From NCBI GenBank assembly GCA_013289175.1, contig JABDAN010000023.1:1-39239 (forward strand): DNA of 39,239 nt, in the 5' to 3' direction. This DNA is from Bacteroidota bacterium (lineage in GTDB: Bacteria > Bacteroidota > Bacteroidia > Chitinophagales > Chitinophagaceae). Below the pieces are notes generated by a model that searched no databases, was not told the DNA's origin, and saw nothing but the letters and a program-made list of their open reading frames with translations. The position numbers and the translations under genes were made by a program. Shown piece after piece: positions 7,299 through 15,000 of this stretch. Each line of letters begins with the position of its first letter. Positions within the stretch are counted from its first letter, which is position 1.

Positions 7299-7917
7299 CT
7301 TACTCAATTTTGCTAATTTACTTCAGTACTCACCAAGAGGATCTTCCGACATTTCAAAAAGATCAAAAAAAGTAACCGACGCAATAAAGGGGGGTAGAAT
7401 AAACGAGCACGCCCCGAGGTTCAAAGAAATAATTTCCGAGCACAGCGAATTTTTAAAAGAGTTTCTAAACAAAGAGGTTACTCTCATTCCTATGCCAAGA
7501 AGTTCTCCTACCAGGGAATCAGACCTATGGCCTGCTTACGAAATTGCAAAGATGTTAGCATCATTTAACCTTGGAAATGTTTCAACATGTTTAAAGAGAA
7601 GTTATGCAATTAGGAAGTCATCGCTTTTTTACAAGGGAGATGAAAGACCTTCAATAGAAGAGCAATACAATAGTATGCAAGTTGACAATTTCGTTCCATC
7701 GTCAAATATCACATTAATTGATGATGTCATAACTATAGGACGAACATCAATTGCTGCCGCATCAAGACTTTCAGATAAATTTCCCAACGCCTCAATAAGG
7801 TTGTTTGTTTTGATTAGAACCATGGGTTTAATTTCCGAAATAGACACTATTAAAAAAGTAGAAATCGGCACAATTACCTATAATCATGGTAGTGGAAAGT
7901 GCATCCGAAACCCATGA
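7291..7917 (+). CDS. ComF-like phosphoribosyltransferase
   Basis: The 208-residue protein has the PRTase signature NITLIDDVITIGRTS near residues 139-153, the PRPP-binding loop with two adjacent acidic residues. LIPMPRSSPTRESDLWPAYE near 67-86 corresponds to the ComF-type PxPxxxxRxxxR segment. ComF proteins are competence-associated PRTases of uncertain substrate; the N-terminal zinc-binding Cys cluster of classical ComF is absent. The start lies inside the last codons of the DprA-like gene (ATGCTTGA overlap). Pairing a DprA-like with a ComF-like protein, both related to DNA-uptake proteins, on a mobilisable element suggests one two-component machine. Enzymatic substrate and partner binding are not visible from sequence. 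Confidence 0.72.
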   Translation: MLDLLNFANLLQYSPRGSSDISKRSKKVTDAIKGGRINEHAPRFKEIISEHSEFLKEFLNKEVTLIPMPRSSPTRESDLWPAYEIAKMLASFNLGNVSTCLKRSYAIRKSSLFYKGDERPSIEEQYNSMQVDNFVPSSNITLIDDVITIGRTSIAAASRLSDKFPNASIRLFVLIRTMGLISEIDTIKKVEIGTITYNHGSGKCIRNP

Positions 7918-8047
7918 GAAAATCGTGAACTTTACGACAATTCAGTGCATTCATCTGCAATTGCTAAGAGGAATTTGTTCGAGATTTTTATTATTAAACG
8001 ATTTTTTGCGGGAATTTCGAAATATAATTATTTATTATAAGCAACTA

Positions 8048-8689
8048 TCATTTGGAATTCGAATTTTTCTTTTTGCTTATAGGCATAGGTACGGTTGAAG
8101 TTATTTTTTGAATAGAGTAGGCCGGATCAATCTCAAGCGCTCTTTTAGCAAGTTCGTCCAGCTGCTTCAGGTGTAACTCTTCCTTTTCAACTGCTGACTC
8201 CATTTTTCCAGGATCCGAGATGTAAATTCTTTCGACATCTTGTAGGTAATCCAGGTTTTGGCCCTGATTATTAATTTTGATATACCTCCACAAAAGGTCA
8301 TTCATCCGATATTTCTCCATCTCCCTTGAGGTGTTCATCCATCCGATGGTTAAAAGAATTGCACCTATAAAAAGCCCTATAAGAATCCAAATTAACCTAC
8401 CAACAGTATGATAGACTACCTTTTTAGTCGTCCTGGGACTGGATAAAAGCTCATTATTTTGAGCCAGTCTTTCAGATATTTTCTCCATTTCCCGTACAGG
8501 CCACCGGACGGAAATCATACTATTCTGCAGCTGTTTTACCAGCTCGCCCAATGCATTATTGGAATTTGTCTGATCGTTTAAGGTGTGAACCTTTTTTGAC
8601 ACTTCTAAAAGCTCTTCTTCCTGGTTATCCAATCTGGCTGCGGTAGTATTCAACTTGTCAATAACCGTTTCGAGTAAAATCTGATCCAT
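8048..8689 (-). CDS. Coiled-coil membrane protein of the mobilisation operon
   Basis: The 213-residue protein has a long amphipathic heptad region (~1-85), one strongly hydrophobic segment (LIWILIGLFIGAILLTIGW, ~100-118), and a charged C-terminal part of about 95 residues with further helices (KEELHLKQLDELAKRALEI). Topology is probably a single-pass inner-membrane protein. It starts 46 nt after the relaxase stop and is in the same direction, so it is the third gene of a mob operon. Small membrane proteins in this position occur in Bacteroidota mobilisable elements. A role in docking the relaxosome to a conjugative channel is a guess from context. Confidence 0.55.
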   Translation of the reverse strand: MDQILLETVIDKLNTTAARLDNQEEELLEVSKKVHTLNDQTNSNNALGELVKQLQNSMISVRWPVREMEKISERLAQNNELLSSPRTTKKVVYHTVGRLIWILIGLFIGAILLTIGWMNTSREMEKYRMNDLLWRYIKINNQGQNLDYLQDVERIYISDPGKMESAVEKEELHLKQLDELAKRALEIDPAYSIQKITSTVPMPISKKKNSNSK

Positions 8690-8735
8690 ATTTCATGCAA
8701 TTAATAATTTTCATTTTTAAAATCAGCTAGTAGTC

Positions 8736-9686
8736 TCACTCATTCAAATGTCGTCGGCGTCTTCTTTTTGCCTCTTGCGACAATTCATAGGACATCTGTT
8801 CATAATCTTCTTCCTGCCTTAAAAGAATATCAAGTATTTTATGCATTTGATAGCTCACTTCTTTTCCAAACCTTTGGGATTCACTATAGAATACTGGTCC
8901 TGATCCCGGAACATATTTGGTTGTTTTGATGTCTAATTTCCTGGCCAAAACTTGTTTCTCCGTCATGGAAAATGTCTTTTGTAGATTGGCAAAGGAGAAC
9001 TGCCGATCGATTTTACTTCCCTTAAAGCAGTATTCTCCCAGCCGAAAACTTATCCCTTGCTTTTCCTCAGTATGGCCTTTATACTTGTACTGTATTTCAA
9101 TACCCAACGGCTGGAGTCGTTCCTGAAGCTGATCCATGGAACGACTATCCCTCAAATGGTGCTTCACCGCGGCATAGATTTTATACTGATATTTCTCCGG
9201 TTCCCTAAGGTTTTGATACTCGGTTCGGGAAAGATGTTTGGACAAACTTTGAGTTAGTTTGTATTCAAGTGTCAGCTTTTGAGCCTGTTTTTTACCCCTG
9301 AGTGCGATCCACCGATCTGAAATGGTCCTCCCTGTATTATCCACCATATTTGCAATCAGGTGGAGATGTAGGTGGGCTTTGTCAGTATGTTTAACAAACA
9401 CATATTGGGTGTTTCGGATATTTAAACCTGCCAGATATTTCCGGGCAATCTCCAAAATCTTGCCATCGGAAGGTCTTTCGCCCGGATAGAAACTCAAAAT
9501 CCCGTGAAAGCAGGCCTGTTTTTTCTCTGGCCTTAAGCCATGCTGTCTCTCAAAATCTTGGACCATCAGCTTTTGGTTATAACCTCTTACGCCTTCAAAA
9601 CCCAGAATTTCTGCCTTCTTTTTTTCCTGGCAGACGTACCGGATCGATCCATAAAAACTGTGTCCTGTACAAATCTTGCTGATCAC
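8736..9686 (-). CDS. Relaxase/mobilisation nuclease (MobA/VirD2-like, Bacteroidota type)
   Basis: This 316-residue protein matches the PF03432-type relaxases of Bacteroidota mobilisable elements. The N-terminus ISKICTGHSFYGSIRYVCQ offers Tyr12 and Tyr17 as candidate nicking residues. HGILSF near residue 61 and the metal-binding VKHTDKAHLHLHL (His100, His105, His107, His109) follow, then NMVDNTGRTISDRW, as in the family. Relaxases nick one strand at oriT and stay covalently attached through Tyr while the strand is transferred. The gene begins 10 nt after the MobC-like gene, with the accessory membrane protein downstream. The catalytic residues look intact, so the island may be mobilisable in trans by a resident conjugative element. 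Confidence 0.9.
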   Translation of the reverse strand: MISKICTGHSFYGSIRYVCQEKKKAEILGFEGVRGYNQKLMVQDFERQHGLRPEKKQACFHGILSFYPGERPSDGKILEIARKYLAGLNIRNTQYVFVKHTDKAHLHLHLIANMVDNTGRTISDRWIALRGKKQAQKLTLEYKLTQSLSKHLSRTEYQNLREPEKYQYKIYAAVKHHLRDSRSMDQLQERLQPLGIEIQYKYKGHTEEKQGISFRLGEYCFKGSKIDRQFSFANLQKTFSMTEKQVLARKLDIKTTKYVPGSGPVFYSESQRFGKEVSYQMHKILDILLRQEEDYEQMSYELSQEAKRRRRRHLNE

Positions 9687-9696
9687 TGCTGCCGGT

Positions 9697-10053
9697 TTAG
9701 ACTTTTAGTCTTCTTAAAATCTGATCGATTTTGGCACCTATCTCTTCAAAATATCGGAGTCCCTTCAATACCCCTTCCTGGTGGCAGGCCCTGGCGATCT
9801 GGTTTATATTGTTAGAAAAACCGATCAGTTGCCGGACGAATCCCTGTTCTTCCGTCGTCAAACGGGTTTGTACCCGGCCTTCCACGGCAGTTTGCCGTAT
9901 ATACGTAGTCAGCCTCAAACCCGCCTTTCTGGCTTTCTCCTGAACAATAAAATGCTCGGTCTTAGAGAGCCGAATACCAGTTGTTCTTTCCCTTACAACC
10001 GCCTTTTTAGGCCTTCCCCCTTTCTTACTATTCACTTTCACGAAATCCATCAT
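9697..10053 (-). CDS. MobC-like relaxosome accessory protein
   Basis: The chosen ATG at 10053 gives 118 residues. The protein has a basic N-terminus (KKGGRPKK), a ribbon-helix-helix-like stretch (TTGIRLSKTEHFIVQEKARK, then YIRQTAVEG) and the MobC C-terminal signature LIGFSNNINQIARAC. MobC proteins bind oriT and help the relaxase open the nick site. The frame stays open to an upstream ATG at 10176, but that extra 41-codon region is Arg-rich, far more GC-rich than its surroundings, and coincides with a nested palindrome. A purine-rich AAGGAAAAAAG lies just before 10053. I take the upstream part as oriT-like DNA rather than protein. The gene is first in the mob operon. Confidence 0.8.
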   Translation of the reverse strand: MMDFVKVNSKKGGRPKKAVVRERTTGIRLSKTEHFIVQEKARKAGLRLTTYIRQTAVEGRVQTRLTTEEQGFVRQLIGFSNNINQIARACHQEGVLKGLRYFEEIGAKIDQILRRLKV

Positions 10054-10103
10054 TCCACTTTTTTCCTTCTTTCCAGACCTTTTGGCGACCAACGGGAGCA
10101 AAA

Positions 10104-10162
10104 GGCGAGCGCGCGCCGGGAGGTGCGGAGAGAGTTTTCGCGCAGCGAAAACACCGCTCGCC
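10104..10162. other. Candidate oriT: nested inverted repeats upstream of mobC
   Basis: Arms GTTTTCGC (10134-10141) and GCGAAAAC (10145-10152) form a perfect 8-bp hairpin with a 3-nt loop. They lie inside outer arms GGCGAGCG (10104-10111) and CGCTCGCC (10155-10162), also perfect. GCAAAA lies just left of the outer arm and TTTTGC a few bases right of it, extending the symmetry. The segment is far more GC-rich than its neighbours. Mobilisable elements usually carry oriT as inverted repeats just before their mob genes, so this is the best oriT candidate here. The nick site is unknown. Confidence 0.5.
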
Positions 10163-10357
10163 TTACGTTTTGCCAAATTTCACATCTAAGATTTTCGACA
10201 TATTCCTCTTATTCCGCTTATCCTATAAAACTGTCTTCGAGTTTAACCACTCCTTAATAGAGCCAATCCATGTCCGTACGAAACTCATTCAATATTCAAG
10301 GGCCTTCCCTATCTAGAAAAAGGCTGACACTTTGCTTTGGAAGGAAAAGACCAAAAA

Positions 10358-10663
10358 TCAACAATTATCTCCATTGAAAATTTTAGAATTATTTACTCCG
10401 TATTTTCGGATATTCTCTTTTAATCCCATCCATAACCGGATATTATAATCCGCCAATTCCTGGAGATCTTCCAAAGTCAATTTTTGGGGATTCGACACAG
10501 TGGGAGTGGGTTTCTCGGACTCTTCGGCTTCAATACTTGAAAAGATATTCGGGGTATAACCCTCGCCGATTTCAAGGTTGGGGCTAATAGCCATACTATT
10601 TCCAAATAATTTAACCTGCTTACCGGAACTAAGTACCAGTTTTCTTCTTTTGAATTCTGCCAT
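10358..10663 (-). CDS. Small hypothetical protein of the mobilisable element
   Basis: This is a 101-residue soluble protein with no recognised domain. The N-terminus is basic (MAEFKRRKLVLSSGKQVKLF), the middle is rich in Glu, Ser, Pro and Thr (about 45-60, probably disordered), and the C-terminus is a predicted amphipathic helix (TLEDLQELADYNIRLWMGLK). It lies between the mob operon and the excisionase-like gene, on the same strand. The position suggests a mobile-element accessory gene. It could be a DNA-binding or replication adaptor, but nothing in the sequence shows which. Confidence 0.5.
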   Translation of the reverse strand: MAEFKRRKLVLSSGKQVKLFGNSMAISPNLEIGEGYTPNIFSSIEAEESEKPTPTVSNPQKLTLEDLQELADYNIRLWMGLKENIRKYGVNNSKIFNGDNC

Positions 10664-10817
10664 TTTTTTATTTTTATAGACTAATAAACGGGTTATAATA
10701 ATTATTTTTGTAATTGAATCGCCCCAAATTATTCAATCAAGCCAATTGGCAAGTGCTTCAGGGCACATTCCCAGAGATTCTGGCCAATAAGATGATTTGA
10801 TTGTGTTGGAGAAATAC

Positions 10818-11159
10818 TTACTCATTTACCTTAGGCCTGATTAGTTGCTCAATATCCTGCCAAAGAAAATAGACTCGAGACCGAATTTTAAAAGGCTTTA
10901 GCTTTCCATGTTTAACCCAGTCATAAATAGTCGGCTTGGTCACATGGAATATGGTGCACACTTCGGCGATCTTGTAAAGTGGTTTGTAGGTCATGCCGGG
11001 TGTCTCGTTCGGGAGTATAGTTGGCTTTAGTGTTTCAACGTTAATAATTTCTTCCCTGATAACATTCCGGATTGATTGCCAGAACTTTTCCGGTTCGTAT
11101 GGAAAAAGCATAGGTGTCGTCGCTTGAATGGAATTGGCATTCTTCACTGACTCTTTCAT
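10818..11159 (-). CDS. Excisionase-like HTH_17 (MerR-type) DNA-binding protein
   Basis: The C-terminal 55 residues of this 113-residue protein are a classic winged helix of the excisionase/HTH_17 type: LYKIAEVCTIFHVTKPTIYD, then WVKHGKLKPFKIRSRVYFLW and DIEQLI. Proteins of this kind in Bacteroidota mobile elements bind element DNA as excision or regulatory factors. The N-terminal half has a PYEPEKFWQSIRNVIREEI helix often found in this group. A perfect 8-bp dyad lies within 40 nt upstream of the start and could be its own operator. No integrase is present here, so an excision role would need one elsewhere. Confidence 0.75.
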   Translation of the reverse strand: MKESVKNANSIQATTPMLFPYEPEKFWQSIRNVIREEIINVETLKPTILPNETPGMTYKPLYKIAEVCTIFHVTKPTIYDWVKHGKLKPFKIRSRVYFLWQDIEQLIRPKVNE

Positions 11160-11168
11160 TTTTTTTGA

Positions 11169-11195
11169 TTTTGGACATTCAACTTAAGTCCAAAA
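11169..11195. promoter_or_regulatory. Candidate operator upstream of the excisionase-like gene
   Basis: TTTTGGAC (11169-11176) and GTCCAAAA (11188-11195) are perfect 8-bp inverted copies separated by 11 nt, ending about 10 nt before the start codon of the HTH_17 gene. Spacing near one helical turn suits a dimeric DNA-binding protein. In RNA it would also form a hairpin covering the translation start region. Confidence 0.4.
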
Positions 11196-11255
11196 ACAAA
11201 TGAATAAAAGCTAAGTATACTTAAAAGATCAAAACCTTATTGGAATCAATGCCAG

Positions 11256-11975
11256 TCAAGCACTAACCATTTTTAATTCAAGTTTATCCAGGATTTTGGC
11301 AGCTTCCCAATAGCCAAGGCTCGCAAAAAAATCCCGGGCATTTGCAATCCCCTTGCTCATTTCCGCCATTTCTTTAGGAGAAAGTTTATGAAGCTGGCAA
11401 AGCCTTACCAAATTTTGTTTGAGCTTATCCTTATCAACTCCGTACAATTTATTTAATAGTTCGGCCGAAGTCTCATTGGCGGGGAGAAGTGGGATTTCCG
11501 AAATTTTACAATAAACAAAGTAAATTATAACCAATGAAGGGCAAGAATATTGGGTCCTTCTACACTTACAACGTTCAAGTTCAGCAAGTCTAATTTGTTC
11601 TTTTTCATCAATAATGGAGTCAAGTTTGGGAAGGAATTCGGAGAAATAAGCCGGCCAATAAATCCAAACTGCCAATATAAAAAAACTGCAAAAGGAACCT
11701 AATAAAAGGGACTGTAGGAAAATTTGGCTACATAAACCGAGTGTTATCGAATATAAAACTGCCAAAAACAAAAGGAGAATAAAGTGGCTAAAGACCTCCT
11801 TAAACCAGAATATATATATCATTTTATATCTTGTCGCAGATAATGTCCAATTTGGTGACAATTTTTGAAAGTGGGAGTGGGTCTCTATAAATAAATTTTC
11901 AATTTTTTCTCCATTTACAGGAAGGTCGAAGAGGGCCAAATCCTTTATTCGTCTACACATTTCTTTCTTCATCAT
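11256..11975 (-). CDS. Hypothetical two-helix membrane protein
   Basis: The 239-residue protein has a soluble N-terminus of about 60 residues, two strongly hydrophobic segments (HFILLLFLAVLYSITLGL, ~64-81, and LLLGSFCSFFILAVWIYW, ~90-107), and a soluble C-terminal part. The C-terminal part contains CKCRRTQYSC, a cluster of three Cys that could bind metal, and helical segments (KLYGVDKDKLKQNLVRL). No known domain is recognised. It shares strand with the mobile-element genes downstream and is the last gene before the T9SS cargo gene, so it may mark the right end of the island. Confidence 0.55.
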   Translation of the reverse strand: MMKKEMCRRIKDLALFDLPVNGEKIENLFIETHSHFQKLSPNWTLSATRYKMIYIFWFKEVFSHFILLLFLAVLYSITLGLCSQIFLQSLLLGSFCSFFILAVWIYWPAYFSEFLPKLDSIIDEKEQIRLAELERCKCRRTQYSCPSLVIIYFVYCKISEIPLLPANETSAELLNKLYGVDKDKLKQNLVRLCQLHKLSPKEMAEMSKGIANARDFFASLGYWEAAKILDKLELKMVSA

Positions 11976-12079
11976 TATTTTTTTTATTATTCCTTGAGAA
12001 TAAAGTTAAGAAAGGTAGAGATTGAGATCATGTTCAAAATTGAGACAGGATGCTGCCTTTGAGTGTGCACATGCAATAT

Positions 12080-15000
12080 TTATCGAAATAAAATGAAAGT
12101 GCCATCGGCGTTGATATCGCCATTTTCGTCTGAACCTAAAATCATATAGACATAGGTACCTGTTTCGCAAGGAAGGCCATTAAAATTTCCATCCCATCCT
12201 TGCTCTTTATTTTTTGTTGTGAATACTTTATTCCCCCACCGATTGAAAATAGTAAATTCTCGAAGATTTAGATAAACATCGACGGGAATTCGGAATAAAT
12301 CATTTTTGCCATCACCATTAGGAGTGAAGGCATTAGGCATCTTAAATTTCCTCAAGACTTTAATCATAACCGTTTGATTTACTTGACATCCATCTGTGGC
12401 AGTCGCCGTGAAAGTGAATGAAGTTGTTTCACTCAAAGGGACAGTTACAGGTATTAAGGTCAAAGGATTTGCTAATTTATCTTCAGGATTCCATTGGAAG
12501 GACTTTAGGGAGCCGGTTAAAGATACTTCTAGAGGCACTGTTCCGTATTTCAAGATAGAAGTATCCTGAGTCATATTTAGAATAACGATTCCAGGTTTTA
12601 CTAGTATTGTGTCGGTATTTGACTTGTATGAGCCTGAGACCGAGCAATCCTGATTATCCGTTTGTAACAAACAGTATACCCGGTCTCCGTTTTGCAAATT
12701 AGTTTTGGTAAAAATATCCTGGTTAGTCCCCACATCTTGATCGTTCCATTTCCATTTGTAAGAAAGTTCCTCTCCGGCATTTTGAATGGTTGCTGTAAAT
12801 AAAAGAGAATCTCCCGAGCAAATTTGATTGGCTGACGCAGTTATATTTATCGTAGGAGACAAGATGTCTTTGATTTGAATGGCAATAGTATTTGATTTTA
12901 TCTTTGTGGAACTGAGACAAACGGTAGTTGGATCTGGGAAAAGAAAACAGTTTATGGAATCACCTTTTTGAAGACTCGAGGTTGAAAAAGACGCACTATT
13001 GGTTCCCTTAAAAATTCCATTTATTGCCCATTGAAAACTAGGATTAATCTCGCTATTTAGAGCTATGGCGTCGAAGTTGACTGGGCTTCCGAGACATATG
13101 TTAGTGTCAGATGCGTAAATCGATATGCTGGGATAGACTATGGGATGGATAGAAATAATTAAATCGTTCGATGTATCAGCTACTTTATTTGGACAAACCG
13201 CGTCACTATAGAGAATGCAGGCAATCCGGTCGCCTGTAATTAAGTTGTTGTTAGAATAAGTCGCCTGGTTGGTTCCCACATCGAGACCGTTTACCTGCCA
13301 TTGAAACCTTGGACTTTGACCTCCATTGGAAAAATTAGCAGTAAAGTTTGCTAAACTATCTGCACAAATTACTTGAGGGAATGAGAGAATATTTATGGAA
13401 GTGGTGACCGTTGGATTGATGGTTAATATATTAGTTGAAACCAAACAATTTGATTCATTGATTACATTTGCTGTATAAACTCCGGGGGTCAGTGGAACAA
13501 TGATGGTATCGGAAATGGACTGTTGACCCCATTCTTGTATTCGATTGTTAGAGTAGTCGGATACAAAAATATTACCCGCAACGTCTAGATAGACACCTGC
13601 GGCTGCCGACAGTTGATTAGGCGCCGACCCCAAACCATTACCACCAGCCACAATTAAACCATTTGTAGTCGAAGTAGATCCTGGGGGAAACTTCAAGACT
13701 CGATTGTTGCTTTCGTCCGATACGAAAACATTACCGCTACCATCAACGAAAATAGCATTAGGAGCTGAAAATTGATTGAGCGCGGAGCCAGAACCATTCC
13801 CACCTGCGATGGTCTTACCGTTGGGCGCACCAACAGGCCACTCCTGGATGCGACTGTTGCCGTTGTCGGATATAAACATATTGTTATTTCCGTCAACAAA
13901 AATTCCAATGGGATTGGCCAGCTGATTTGCACCGTTTCCCCAGTTCAGGCCACCTGCAACTGTAACACCATTTGTGGCACTTGTTGAACCAGAAGGAAAT
14001 TCTTGAACTCGGTTATTTTGTTGATCAACAACGAATAAGTTTCCAGATAAATCGACAAATATTCCCCATGGGTAAGCAAATTGGTTACCAGCCGTCCCTG
14101 TCCCATTACCACCAGCAACTGTAATTCCGTTGGTAGCACTGGTAGACCCTGGGGGGAATTTCTGAACTCTCTGATTGTTGTTGTCTGACACGAATAGGTT
14201 TCCTTGGGTATCCAAGAATACTCCTATGGGATTGTCCAGCTGATTGGCATTTGAACCCTGACCATTTCCACCAGCAACTGTAGTTCCACTTGTCAAACTT
14301 GTTGAACCCGGAGCAAATTTCTGGATACGATTGTTCAACCTGTCAGCAACATAAATTGAACCCATGGCATCTATAAATATTCCGAAGGGACCGTTAAGTT
14401 GGTTTGAAGAAAGACCCATTCCATTTCCACCTGCTACAGTAAAACCGATACTGGAGGATGATGACGTAGCAGTCTTGACAAGTGAATTGTCATTATACCA
14501 CTGCAAAACGGATAAGTCCTTAGGCGCAGACAAAAAAATCGTATCCCCGATGCAATATCCCCCGTGTGTGAAAATGGTGGCATTGAATGGGCAGGCTGGA
14601 ATAATGCAACTATTTTTTACGGTTATTGAAGCTGAGCTGGTGTAACCATTAAAGTCTTTAATGGTTACAGTATAGATTGCAGCTACAAGAGAATTAAATA
14701 AGTTTCCAGTTTGATAGTTGATGCCGTCCAGGGAAAATTGATAAGGACCAGTTCCACTACTTCCGGTCGCTGTAATCGATCCATCATTCTTTGAACAACT
14801 TTCATCAGTTTCGGATAATGATAGCGTCGGGCATTTGTCGAACAAGGTGGCATAGTTGGATGCTTCATTTCCGTTCAAATCTTTTACTGTAAGAGTATAA
14901 TTACCCGCCGACAATCCATTAAATGTATTGCTAGATTGAAAATTGACACCATCGATGGAATAGGTGTAAGGTGGCGTACCGTTTACAACACTGGCAGTTA

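Noticed and set aside
9697..10176. Longer MobC reading (159 residues from the ATG at 10176)
   Set aside because: The extra 41 residues are Arg-rich and encoded by a GC-rich nested palindrome unlike the rest of the gene; a better start with a purine-rich leader lies at 10053.
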